Below are positions 31,841 through 45,120 of a stretch of 64,000 bases of DNA, in pieces. A program made the position numbers and the translations under genes. The notes under the pieces are model-generated. The model had not been told where the DNA came from, did not search any database, and was given only the letters and a program-made list of their open reading frames with translations. The stretch lies in NCBI GenBank assembly GCA_916613615.1, contig OU744732.1:53483727-53547726 (forward strand). Reading direction: 5' to 3'. Source of the DNA: Steromphala cineraria. Lineage: Eukaryota; Mollusca; Gastropoda; Trochida; Trochidae. Every line of letters begins with the position of its first letter. Position 1 is the stretch's first letter.

Positions 31841-34330
31841 TTAATGAACAACTTTAAGGGACGATTCCCAGATTGTGAGGGCTTTTAACCCGACTTTGAG
31901 TCCTACTGGTCGACAATGAGAGACGATTCCCAGATTGTGAGGGGCTTTGAACGCGACTTTGAAACTTAATGAATAACTGTAAGGGACGATTACCAGATTG
32001 TGAGGGGCTTTGTGTGCGTCTTTGAGTCTTTATTAACAAGTTTGAGAGACGATTCCTAGATTGTGAGGGGCTTTGTGCGCGACTTTGAATCCCACTGATC
32101 GACTTAGAGAGACGATTCTCAGATTGTGAAGGGCTTTGTACGCGACTTTGACACATAATGAATAACTGTAAGGGACGAATCCCAGATTGTGAGGGGCTTT
32201 GTACGCGACTTTGAGTCCTACTGATGGACTTTGAGAGACGATTCTCAGATTGTGAAGGGCTTTGTACGCGACTTTGACACTTAATGAATAACTGTAAGGG
32301 ACGAATCCAAGATTGTGAGGGGCTTTGTACGCGACTTTGAGTCCTACTGATCGACTTTGAGAGACGATTCTCAGATTGTGAAGGGCTTTTAACGCGACTT
32401 TGAGTCCTACTGATCGACTTTGAGAGACGATTCCCAGATTGTGAGGGACTTTGTACGCGACTTTTAAGACTTAATGAATAACTGTAAGGGACGATTCCCA
32501 GATTGTGAGGGGCTATGTGTGCGTCTTTGAGTCTTTATTAACAATTTTGAGAGACGATTCCTAGATTGTGAGGGGCTTTGTACGCGACTTTGAGACTTAA
32601 TGAATAACTGTAAGGGACGATTCCCAGATTGTGAAGGGCTATGTGTGCGTCTTTGAATCTTTATTAACAATTTTGAGAGATGATTCCTAGATTGTGAGGG
32701 GCTTTGTACACGACTTTGAGACTTAATGAATAACTGTAAGGGACGATTCCCAGATTGTGAGGGCTATGTGTGCGTCTTTGAGTCTTTATTAACAAGTTTG
32801 AGAGACGATTCCTAGATTGTGAGGGGCTTTTTACACGACTTTGAATCCCACTGATCGACTTTGAGAGACGATTCTCAGATTGTGAAGGGCTTTGTACGCG
32901 ACATTGACACTTACATGAATAACTGTAAAGGACGATTTCCAGACTGTCAAGGGCTTTTTACGCGACTTTGAGTCCTACTGATCGACTTTGAGAGACGATT
33001 CTCAGATTGTGAAGGGCTTTGTACGCGACTTTGACACTTAATGAATAACTGTAAGGGACGAATCCCAGATTGTGAGGGGCTTTGTACGCGACTTTGAGTC
33101 CTACTGATGGACTTTGAGAGACTATTCTCAGATTGTGAAGGTCTTTGTACGCGACTTTGACACTTAATGAATAACTGTAAGGGACGATTCCCAGATTGTG
33201 AGGGGCTATGTGTGCGTTTTTGAGTCTTTTTTAACAATTTTGAGAGACGATTCCTAGATTGTGAGGGGCTTTGTACGCGACTTTGACACATAATGAATAA
33301 CTGTAAGGGACGAATCCAAGATTGTGAGGGGCTTTGTACGCGACTTTGAGTCCTTCTGATCGACTTTGAGAGACGATTCTCAGATTGTGAAGGGCTTTTA
33401 ACGCGACTTTGAGTCCTACTGATCGACTTTGAGAGACGATTCCCAGATTGTGAGGGACTTTGTACGCGACTTTTAAGACTTAATGAATAACTGTAAGGGA
33501 CGATTCCCAGATTGTGAGGGGCTATGTGTGCGTCTTTGAGTCTTTATTAACAATTTTGAGAGACGATTCCTAGATTGTGAGGGGCTTTGTACGCGACTTT
33601 GAGACTTAATGAATAACTGTAAGGGACGATTCCCAGATTGTGAAGGGCTATGTGTGCGTCTTTGAATCTTTATTAACAATTTTGAGAGATGATTCCTAGA
33701 TTGTGAGGGGCTTTGTACACGACTTTGAGACTTAATGAATAACTGTAAGGGACGATTCCCAGATTGTGAGGGGCTATGTGTGGGTCTTTGAGTCTTTACT
33801 AACAATATTGAGAGACGTTTCCTAGATTGTGAGGGGCTTTGTACGCGGCTTTGAGACTTAATGAATAACTGTAAGGGACGATTCCCAGATTGTGAGGGGC
33901 TATGTGTGCGTCTTTGAGTCTTTATTAACAATTTTGAGAGACGATTCCTAGATTGTGAGGGGCTTTGTACACGACTTTGAGACTTAATGAATAACTGTAA
34001 GGGACGATTCCCAGATTGTGAGGGGCTATGTGTGCGTCTTTGAGTCTTTTTTAACAATTTTGAGAGACGATTCCTAGATTGTGAGGGGCTTTGTACGCGA
34101 CTTTGAGTCCTACTGATCGACTGTGAGAGACGATTCTCAGATTGTGAAGGTCTTTGTACGCGACTTTGACACTTAATGAATAACTGTAAGGGACGATTCC
34201 CAGATTGTGAGGGGCTATGTGTGGGTCTTTGAGTCTTTACTAACAATATTGAGAGACTTTTCCTAGATTGTGAGAGGCTTTGTACACGACTTTGATTTCT
34301 ACTGATCGACTTTTGAGAGTTTATAAATAC
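31841..34330. repeat. Left arm: 63-bp tandem array, about 39 monomers
   Basis: Monomers of 63 bp, alternating in dimers of about 126 bp, each with ATTCCCAGATTGTGA or ATTCCTAGATTGTGA followed by GGGGCTTTGTACGCGACTTT or GGGGCTATGTGTGCGTCTTT. Spacing checked: AGATTGTG at 33067 and 33130. Because 63 is a multiple of three, the minus strand stays open for long runs (for example 33473-34354) and reads a 21-residue QSRVQSPSQS.NRLS repeat. There is no start context, splice site or conserved domain, so I treat this as incidental. Confidence 0.9.
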
Positions 34331-36170
34331 ATAGGAAGAAGTATAAAAGTACATATGGATTAAAGTACATGTAACGTTTCGTTATAAACGTGCTAAAATA
34401 TACATGTCAATAAAAAGAAATATGATACATTGAATTACATTAAAATGGGAAATTACAGGAAAATAAATTATAGAATAACTCACAGCAGAACGGTCACAGT
34501 AAAAAGTCACAAACTATATCATATGCTGAACAAAGGTTTTTTAACAATATCATACAAGATTAGTTGTGTTTGCTTTGTGCTGACAAAAAGTTAGATGGTG
34601 TTAAGTACTGTAGCTTAGTATGACCTATGATTGTAAGGTGGTTCTGTTAAATAGTAATTCCCACATCAATGCGTTTTTTTGTTTAGAAGAGTGAGAAGAA
34701 TCCTTTCTATTTTCAGGTATTTATTTATTGTTAATTTTTTTTAATAGATTTATCTTAAGTCATGTAGATTAAAGTATCAAAGTTTACTTATTTACGTTGC
34801 TTTCATTTCCTGAAAAATTCTTTTACGTATTTTATTTCATAATTCCATTCAATCATCAAATGCTGTTTATATCAATCGACCAGTAAAATGTAAAAACTCT
34901 CACCTAGGATCTACATCGTCGCCAAAAATGACCAAATGTAGTGTGTTAATCAGTCCTTTGTGCTATCACCTAGAAGTGTTAAATCAATACGAACCGTGAC
35001 ATATTCAAAATGGACAAATATATATGTTTTGGTTTATATGTGTGATCTAATGAAAAGATATGCTCTTGCTCTTATTGATGAGTTATAAAAATGTTGTGAC
35101 ATTTTAACTGTTACTTAAAAATTTTGTATACAACATGCATGTATATGTGACATTTTATTTTGATTTGTAATGCAAAAAGACAAGCAAGAATACATTCGTG
35201 ATAGAAATATCGTATGTGTATAATTTCCTCAAAAACGTGATATGGTGTTACTGTTAAGATAGCTGATGTTATTATTATGATATTATCGATTGGCTTCGGC
35301 GACAATCCATAGAATCGCATTCTTCTATATGCTTAGTTGAAGCTAAACTTAAAGATATCTTTCTAAAATATTTCCACTTTAAACTGATAAAACAGTTTTA
35401 TCTATCAATAATAATTTATACCTTGTCATGTTATATAACTAGACCAGCCGTCTGACGGTTCTTCAGATGGTTATCACAACAACGTGTCACTGTGTCGCGT
35501 CCATGTCTGACTTGAGCTGCAATCTCGCACAATCACACCAACTTCCTCTTTCTAATGGAATGTATATTCATTTCAAGTACATTTGTTGGCTGATTTGAGC
35601 AGCTGATTTAGCCTCATTGGGGATTGATTAAACGTTAAGAACGTAACAATGCTATGGGTAAGGATTAATCAAGCATTCGCCACAGAGATCACACGATTAC
35701 ACATACATGTAATTGAAAGATTATGACATTTCACATAGAAATGACCAAAATTGTATTCAAAATTTCAAAATAAGTTTCTGATAAATGATATAGTCAAAAG
35801 TGAAGTCTTTGATCAAATACATGTATTGTTGGCACATGTCACTGGTCTTTCTTCATTCCGCCAAATCAAGGTTCTTAAATTCAAATCCTAAATAATGTGA
35901 ATTTGAAGCATATCTATAATGATAACCAGTAAATGTCAAAGACGGTAAACAGAGTACAGTATTCCCAAGAAACTGCATTGAAAATTGTTTAGTACCAACA
36001 ATTTATCTGTGCATTAAAAATTGGCTCTTAAAAGGTATTTACTAAGCACTGAAAAAGTAATACAGACGGGCGTTAATAATAATAAGGTTTACTGCTAACT
36101 ATCCATTCTATCAGACAATATATTTTCGATCATTGGTTTCAATATTCTAAAATCTGTCTTTCAAAAGACA
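34331..36170. other. Unique centre of the inverted 63-bp arrays
   Basis: About 1.84 kb of AT-rich DNA between the two arms. It has no monomers, no recognisable protein domain and no RNA gene. The longest open frame (35111-35320, minus, 69 codons) has no identifiable domain. If the whole structure is a mobile element, this is where a transposase would be expected, and none is present. Confidence 0.6.
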
Positions 36171-36867
36171 CACACATAGCCGTTCACAATCCCAGGATTT
36201 TACCGTTATATTTAACTAATTCTTGTTCTAAAAAATATGCACACATTCCTTCACATGCTGGGAATCACCCAATACACCATTTCGTGAACAAAGAAAATAG
36301 CTCACAGTCCTTTACAATATTGAAATGGACAACACCTCTCCGTCAGTTGGACATCATGACAAGCTAAGAGCCCTTCACAATCTAGGAATTTACCCCTATA
36401 TTACATAAATTGAAGATAGAAAGCCGCTCATAGTCCTTCACAATCTGGGAATGGACCATACTAACCCGTCAATTGGACACTAAGACCAGCTATGAGCCCT
36501 TCACCATCTAAGAATCGTTCTCTATATTACATAAATTGAAGATAGAAAACCGCTCATAGCCCTTCACAATCTGGGAATGGACCATACTAACCCGTCAATT
36601 GGACACTAAGACCAGCTATGAGCCCTTCACAATCTAAGAATCGTTCTCTATATTACATAAATTGAAGATAGAAAACCGCTCACGGCCCTTCACAATCTAG
36701 GAATTGACTACAATAACCCGTCAATTTAAGTCTGAGACCAGCTATGATCCCTTCACCATCTAATAATCGTTCTCTATATTACATAAATTGAAGATAGAAA
36801 ACCACCTATAGCCCATCAAAATCTGGGAATAGACCACACTGTCCCTCCAGAGGGACCCAAAGACAAG

Positions 36868-37714
36868 GATTATAGGGAACAAAGTCCTTGCAAAAAAAGT
36901 ACCGGTAAAAAGGTCCTCCGGAAAAAAAGTCCTATTACTATACAAACAGGTTAAATAGACATTAACATCAAAGATATTGTTAAGAAAACATGAACTGTTT
37001 GTACTTGAGGTATCAAGAAGGATGTTGTGATATCTAAATATGGATTTATTAACTTTACGACATTACTTTAAGAGGCATTTTGGATTAACTAAGAATTAAG
37101 AAAATGTGAGTTTATCTCAATCTATTGAATCACCTGTTATATTAAATAAGGATTAATCAGGGATTAATTAAGCACCAATCAAGAGTATATGTGATGTGAG
37201 TCTCATGTGATTTTATATAGATGCATCTATGAAAGTCAATATTAACCAATACATCATGGAAGTAATTCAGACAAACAAGGGTGGGATAAAGCTGGTGTTA
37301 GATGGCTACATGTACACCAATAAGTGTGAGACGAGTCCCTATGTAATGACATTAGGTCGGGGAGGAAGTCCGTCCCTGAATTCCTGAATTGGGTTTCTAG
37401 GAACATCAGACTGAATAAACTCCAGTGAAGCAGTCAGTCAATCAGAACTCATGTACTCAATGTGTTACCAGTGCTAATTAATGTTGTTGTATCTGAATAA
37501 AGAGATTTATGTATTGTATCAGTAAACAATGTGTTATCAGTGCTAATGATTATTGCATTGTTGTGTCTGAATAAAGTGGATTACAACAAAAGTTTATTAT
37601 TTTGCCATACTTTGTTACCTAAAATCTATAATAGGACTTTTTTCCAGAGGACTTTTTTTCCTAGTTGAATTTAGGACTTTTTTACAGAGGACTTTTTTTC
37701 CGGACACCAACCCG
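36868..37714. mobile_element. Insertion with short-repeat inverted termini, nested in the right arm
   Basis: About 850 bp interrupting one monomer (array stops after AGACAAG at 36867, resumes at AGGTAAGAG, 37715). Both ends carry runs of GGAAAAAAAGTCC-type units in opposite orientation: GTCCTCCGGAAAAAAAGTCC at 36913 and GGACTTTTTTCCAGAGGAC at 37634, with further degenerate copies outside. The interior is AT-rich without a recognised gene. An AATGTGTTA.CAGTGCTAAT block is duplicated at 37457 and 37527. Confidence 0.72.
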
Positions 37715-38840
37715 AGGTAAGAGCCGCTCACAATCTAGGAATGTAACCCTATACTCCATAGAATGAATTTCGAAGATAGAAAGTCGCTAAGAGTCCATCA
37801 CAATCTGGGAATAGACCACTCTGCCCCGTCAGAGGGACCCCAAGACTAGGTAAGAGCCCCTCACAATCTAGGAATGTACCCCCATACTCTATAGACTGAA
37901 GATAGAAAGTCACTGAGAGTCCATCACAATCTGGGAATAGACTACACTGCCCCGTCAGAGGGAACCCAAGACCACGTAAGAGCCCCTCACAATCTAGGAA
38001 TGTACACCTATACTCAATAGATTAAAGATAGAAAGTCACTAAGAGTCCATCACAATCTGGGAATAGACTACATTGCCCCGTCAGAGGGACCCCAAGACCA
38101 TGTAAGAGCCCCTCACAATCTAGGAATATACCCCCATACTCAATAGATTGAAGATAGAAAGTCACTAAGAGTCCATCACAATCTGGGAATAGACTACACT
38201 GCCCCGTCAGAGGGAACCCAAGACCATGTAAGAGCCCTTCACAATCTAGGAATATACCCCTATATACCATAGACTGAAGATAGAAAGTCGCTAAGAGTCC
38301 TTCACAATCTGGGAATAGACTACATTGCCCCGTCAGAGGGACCCCAAGACCACGTAAGAGCCCCTCACAATCTAGGAATGTACACCTATACTCAATAGAT
38401 TAAAGATAGAAAGTCACTAAGAGTCCATCACAATCTGGGAATGTACCCTTATATTCCATAGAATGAAGATAGAAAGTCACCAAAAGTCCATCACAATCTG
38501 GGAATAGACCATACTGCCCCGTCACAGGGACCTCAAGATTAGGTAAGACCCCCTCACAATCTAGGAATTTACTCCTTTACTCAATAGATTAAAGATAGAA
38601 AGTCACTAAGAGTCCATCACAATCTGGGAATAGACCACTCTGCCCCGTCAGATGGACCCCAAGACTAGGTAAGAGCCCCTCACAATCTAGGAATGTACCC
38701 TTATACTCCATAGAATGAAGATAGAAAGTCACCAAAAGTCCATCACAATCTGGGAATAGACCATACTGCCCCGTCACAGGGACCTCAAGATTAGGTAAGA
38801 CCCCCTCACAATCTAGGAATTTACTCCTTTACTCAATAGA

Positions 38841-41800
38841 TTAAAGATAGAAAGTCACTAAGAGTCCATCACAATCTGGGAATAGACCACTCTGCCCCGT
38901 CAGAGGGACCCCAAGACTAGGTAAGAGCCCCTCACAATCTAGGAATGTACCCTTATATTCCATAGAATGAAGATAGAAAGTCACCAAAAGTCCATCACAA
39001 TCTGGGAATAGACCATACTGCCCCGTCACAGGGACCTCAAGATTAGGTAAGACCCCCTCACAATCTAGGAATTTACTCCTTTACTCAATAGATTAAAGAT
39101 AGAAAGTCACTAAGAGTCCATCACAATATGGGAATAGACCACTCTGCCCCGTCAGAGGGACCCCAAGACTAGGTAAGAGCCCCTCACAATCTAGGAATGT
39201 ACCCTTATACTCCATAGAATGAAGATAGCAAGTCACCAAAAGTCCATCACAATCTGGGAATAGACTACACTGCCCCGTCAGAGGGACCCCAAGACCATGT
39301 AAGAGCCCCTAACAATCTAGGAATGTACCCCCATACTCACTAGATTAAAGATAGAAAGTCAATGAGAGTCCATCACAATCTGGGAATAGACTACACTGCC
39401 CCGTCAGAGGGAACCCAAGACCACGTAAGAGCCCCTCACAATCTAGGAATGTACACCTATACTCAATAGATTAAAGATAGAAAGTCACTAAGAGTCCATC
39501 ACAATCTGGGAATAGACTACATTGCCCCGTCAGAGGGACCCCAAGACCATGTAAGAGCCCCTCACAATCTAGGAATATACCCCCATACTCAATAGATTGA
39601 AGATAGAAAGTCACTAAGAGTCCATCACAATCTGGGAATAGACTACACTGCCCCGTCAGAGGGAACCCAAGACCATGTAAGAGCCCTTCACAATCTAGGA
39701 ATATACCCCTATATACCATAGACTGAAGATAGAAAGTCGCTAAGAGTCCTTCACAATCTGGGAATAGACTACATTGCCCCGTCAGAGGGACCCCAAGACC
39801 ACGTAAGAGCCCCTCACAATCTAGGAATGTACACCTATACTCAATAGATTAAAGATAGAAAGTCACTAAGAGTTCATCACAATCTGGGAATAGACCACTC
39901 TGCCCCGTCAGAGGGACCCCAAGACTAGGTAAGAGCCCCTCACAATCTAGGAATGTACCCTTATACTCCATAGAATGAAGATAGAAAGTCACCAAAAGTC
40001 CATCACAATCTGGGAATAGACCATACTGCCCCGTCACAGGGACCTCAAGATTAGGTAAGACCCCCTCACAATCTAGGAATTTACTCCTTTACTCAATAGA
40101 TTAAAGATAGAAAGTCACTAAGAGTCCATCACAATCTGGGAATAGACCACTCTGCCCCGTCAGAGGGACCCCAAGACTAGGTAAGAGCCCCTCACAATCT
40201 AGGAATGTACCCTTATACTCCATAGAATGAAGATAGCAAGTCACCAAAAGTCCATCACAATCTGGGAATAGACTACACTGCCCCGTCAGAGGGACCCCAA
40301 GACCATGTAAGAGCCCCTCACAATCTAGGAATGTACCCCCATACTCACTAGATTAAAGATAGAAAGTCAATGAGAGTCCATCACAATCTGGGAATAGACT
40401 ACACTGCCCCGTCAGAGGGACCCCAAGACCACGTAAGAGCCCCTCACAATCTAGGAATGTTCACCTATACTCAATAGATTGAAGATAGAAAGTCACTAAG
40501 AGTCCATCACAATCTGGGAATAGACCACTCTGCCCCGTCAGATGGACCCCAAGACTAGGTAAGAGCCCCTCACAATCTAGGAATGTACCCTTATACTCCA
40601 TAGAATGAAGATAGAAAGTCACCAAAAGTCCATCACAATCTGGGAATAGACCATACTGCCCCGTCACAGGGACCTCAAGATTAGGTAAGACCCCCTCACA
40701 ATCTAGGAATTTACTCCTTAACTCAATAGATTAAAGATAGAAAGTCACTAAGAGTCCATCACAATCTGGGAATAGACCACTCTGCCCCGTCAGAGGGACC
40801 CCAAGACTAGGTAAGAGCCCCTCACAATCTAGGAATGTACCCTTATACTCCATAGAATGAAGATAGCAAGTCACCAAAAGTCCATCACAATCTGGGAATA
40901 GACTACACTGCCCCGTCAGAGGGACCCCAAGACCATGTAAGAGCCCCTAACAATCTAGGAATGTACCCCCATACTCACTAGATTAAAGATAGAAAGTCAA
41001 TGAGAGTCCATCACAATCTGGGAATAGACCACTCTGCCCCGTCAGAGGGACCCCAAGACTAGGTAAGAGCCCCTCACAATCTAGGAATGTACCCTTATAC
41101 TCCATAGAATGAAGATAGAAAGTCACCAAAAGTCCATCACAATCTGGGAATAGACCATACTGCCCCGTCACAGGGACCTCAAGATTAGGTAAGACCCCCT
41201 CACAATCTAGGAATTTACTCCTTTACTCAATAGATTAAAGATAGAAAGTCACTAAGAGTCCATCACAATCTGGGAATAGACCACTCTGCCCCGTCAGAGG
41301 GACCCCAAGACTAGGTAAGAGCCCCTCACAATCTAGGAATGTACCCTTATACTCCATAGAATGAAGATAGCAAGTCACCAAAAGTCCATCACAATCTGGG
41401 AATAGACTACACTGCCCCGTCAGAGGGACCCCAAGACCATGTAAGAGCCCCTCACAATCTAGGAATGTACCCCCATACTCACTAGATTAAAGATAGAAAG
41501 TCAATGAGAGTCCATCACAATCTGGGAATAGACTACACTGCCCCGTCAGAGGGACCCCAAGACCACGTAAGAGCCCCTCACAATCTAGGAATGTTCATCT
41601 ATACTCAATAGATTGAAGATAGAAAGTCACTAAGAGTCCATCACAATCTGGGAATAGACCACTCTGCCCCGTCAGATGGACCCCAAGACTAGGTAAGAGC
41701 CCCTCACAATCTAGGAATGTACCCTTATACTCCATAGAATGAAGATAGAAAGTCACCAAAAGTCCATCACAATCTGGGAATAGACCATACTGCCCCGTCA

Positions 41801-44800
41801 CAGGGACCTCAAGATTAGGTAAGACCCCCTCACAATCTAGGAATTTACTCCTTAACTCAATAGATTAAAGATAGAAAGTCACTAAGAGTCCATCACAATC
41901 TGGGAATAGACCACTCTGCCCCGTCAGAGGGACCCCAAGACTAGGTAAGAGCCCCTCACAATCTAGGAATGTACCCTTATACTCCATAGAATGAAGATAG
42001 CAAGTCACCAAAAGTCCATCACAATCTGGGAATAGACTACACTGCCCCGTCAGAGGGACCCCAAGACCATGTAAGAGCCCCTAACAATCTAGGAATGTAC
42101 CCCCATACTCACTAGATTAAAGATAGAAAGTCAATGAGAGTCCATCACAATCTGGGAATAGACTACACTGCCCCGTCAGAGGGACCCCAAGACTAGGTAA
42201 GAGCCCCTAACAATCTAGGAATGTACCCCCATACTCACTAGATTAAAGATAGAAAGTCAATGAGAGTCCATCACAATCTGGGAATAGACTACACTGCCCC
42301 GTCAGAGGGACCCCAAGACCATGTAAGAGCCCCTCACAATCTAGGAATATACCCCCATACTCAATAGATTAAAGATAGAAAGTCACTAAGAGTCCATCAC
42401 AATCTGGGAATAGACTACACTACCCCGTCAGAGGGACCCCAAGACCATGTATGAGCCCCTCACAATCTAGGAATGTACCCCCATACTCTATAGACTGAAG
42501 ATAGAAAGTCACTGAGAGTCCATCACAATCTGGGAATAGACTACACTGCCCCGTCAGAGGGAACCCAAGACCATGTAAGAGCCCTTCACAATCTAGGAAT
42601 ATACCCCTATATACCATAGACTGAAGATAGAAAGTCGCTAAGAGTCCTTCACAATCTGGGAATAGACTACATTGCCCCGTCAGAGGGACCCCAAGACCAC
42701 GTAAGAGCCCCTCACAATCTAGGAATGTACACCTATACTCAATAGATTAAAGATAGAAAGTCACTAAGAGTCCATCACAATCTGGGAATAGACCACTCTG
42801 CCCCGTCAGAGGGACCCCAAGACTAGGTAAGAGCCCCTCACAATCTAGGAATGTACCCTTATATTCCATAGAATGAAGATAGAAAGTCACCAAAAGTCCA
42901 TCACAATCTGGGAATAGACCATACTGCCCCGTCACAGGGACCTCAAGATTAGGTAAGACCCCCTCACAATCTAGGAATTTACTCCTTTACTCAATAGATT
43001 AAAGATAGAAAGTCACTAAGAGTCCATCACAATCTGGGAATAGACCACTCTGCCCCGTCAGAGGGACCCCAAGACTAGGTAAGAGCCCCTCACAATCTAG
43101 GAATGTACCCTTATACTCCATAGAATGAAGATAGCAAGTCACCAAAAGTCCATCACAATCTGGGAATAGACTACACTGCCCCGTCAGAGGGACCCCAAGA
43201 CCATGTAAGAGCCCCTAACAATCTAGGAATGTACCCCCATACTCACTAGATTAAAGATAGAAAGTCAATGAGAGTCCATCACAATCTGGGAATAGACTAC
43301 ACTGCCCCGTCAGAGGGAACCCAAGACCACGTAAGAGCCCCTCACAATCTAGGAATGTACACCTATACTCAATAGATTAAAGATAGAAAGTCACTAAGAG
43401 TCCATCACAATCTGGGAATAGACTACATTGCCCCGTCAGAGGGACCCCAAGACCATGTAAGAGCCCCTCACAATCTAGGAATATACCCCCATACTCAATA
43501 GATTGAAGATAGAAAGTCACTAAGAGTCCATCACAATCTGGGAATAGACTACACTGCCCCGTCAGAGGGAACCCAAGACCATGTAAGAGCCCTTCACAAT
43601 CTAGGAATATACCCCTATATACCATAGACTGAAGATAGAAAGTCGCTAAGAGTCCTTCACAATCTGGGAATAGACTACATTGCCCCGTCAGAGGGACCCC
43701 AAGACCACGTAAGAGCCCCTCACAATCTAGGAATGTACACCTATACTCAATAGATTAAAGATAGAAAGTCACTAAGAGTCCATCACAATCTGGGAATAGA
43801 CCACTCTGCCCCGTCAGAGGGACCCCAAGACTAGGTAAGAGCCCCTCACAATCTAGGAATGTACCCTTATACTCCATAGAATGAAGATAGAAAGTCACCA
43901 AAAGTCCATCACAATCTGGGAATAGACCATACTGCCCCGTCACAGGGACCTCAAGATTAGGTAAGACCCCCTCACAATCTAGGAATTTACTCCTTTACTC
44001 AATAGATTAAAGATAGAAAGTCACTAAGAGTCCATCACAATCTGGGAATAGACCACTCTGCCCCGTCAGAGGGACCCCAAGACTAGGTAAGAGCCCCTCA
44101 CAATCTAGGAATGTACCCTTATACTCCATAGAATGAAGATAGCAAGTCACCAAAAGTCCATCACAATCTGGGAATAGACTACACTGCCCCGTCAGAGGGA
44201 CCCCAAGACCATGTAAGAGCCCCTCACAATCTAGGAATGTACCCCCATACTCACTAGATTAAAGATAGAAAGTCAATGAGAGTCCATCACAATCTGGGAA
44301 TAGACTATACTGCCCCGTCAGAGGGACCCCAAGACCACGTAAGAGCCCCTCACAATCTAGGAATGTTCACCTATACTCAATAGATTGAAGATAGAAAGTC
44401 ACTAAGAGTCCATCACAATCTGGGAATAGACCACTCTGCCCCGTCAGATGGACCCCAAGACTAGGTAAGAGCCCCTCACAATCTAGGAATGTACCCTTAT
44501 ACTCCATAGAATGAAGATAGAAAGTCACCAAAAGTCCATCACAATCTGGGAATAGACCATACTGCCCCGTCACAGGGACCTCAAGATTAGGTAAGACCCC
44601 CTCACAATCTAGGAATTTACTCCTTAACTCAATAGATTAAAGATAGAAAGTCACTAAGAGTCCATCACAATCTGGGAATAGACCACTCTGCCCCGTCAGA
44701 GGGACCCCAAGACTAGGTAAGAGCCCCTCACAATCTAGGAATGTACCCTTATACTCCATAGAATGAAGATAGCAAGTCACCAAAAGTCCATCACAATCTG

Positions 44801-45120
44801 GGAATAGACTACACTGCCCCGTCAGAGGGACCCCAAGACCATGTAAGAGCCCCTAACAATCTAGGAATGTACCCCCATACTCACTAGATTAAAGATAGAA
44901 AGTCAATGAGAGTCCATCACAATCTGGGAATAGACCACTCTGCCCCGTCAGAGGGACCCCAAGACTAGGTAAGAGCCCCTCACAATCTAGGAATGTACCC
45001 TTATACTCCATAGAATGAAGATAGAAAGTCACCAAAAGTCCATCACAATCTGGGAATAGACCATACTGCCCCGTCACAGGGACCTCAAGATTAGGTAAGA
45101 CCCCCTCACAATCTAGGAAT
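38841..45120. repeat. 3906-bp block duplication within the right arm
   Basis: Segments starting at 38841, 39471, 39849, 40461 and 40983 recur 3906 bp further on at 42747, 43377, 43755, 44367 and 44889, exactly 62 monomers. Monomer-specific variants are kept: GAATGTTCACC at 40455/44361 and TTACTCCTTAACTC at 40711/44617. After about 45.1 kb the best offset changes to 3276 bp (52 monomers). This points to recent unequal exchange or block amplification. Confidence 0.85.

Noticed and set aside
33473..34354. 293-codon minus-strand open frame with a QSPSQS repeat, as a repetitive protein gene
   Set aside because: It follows automatically from a stop-free unit whose length is a multiple of three. 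No start context, splice site or domain, and neighbouring monomers have stops.
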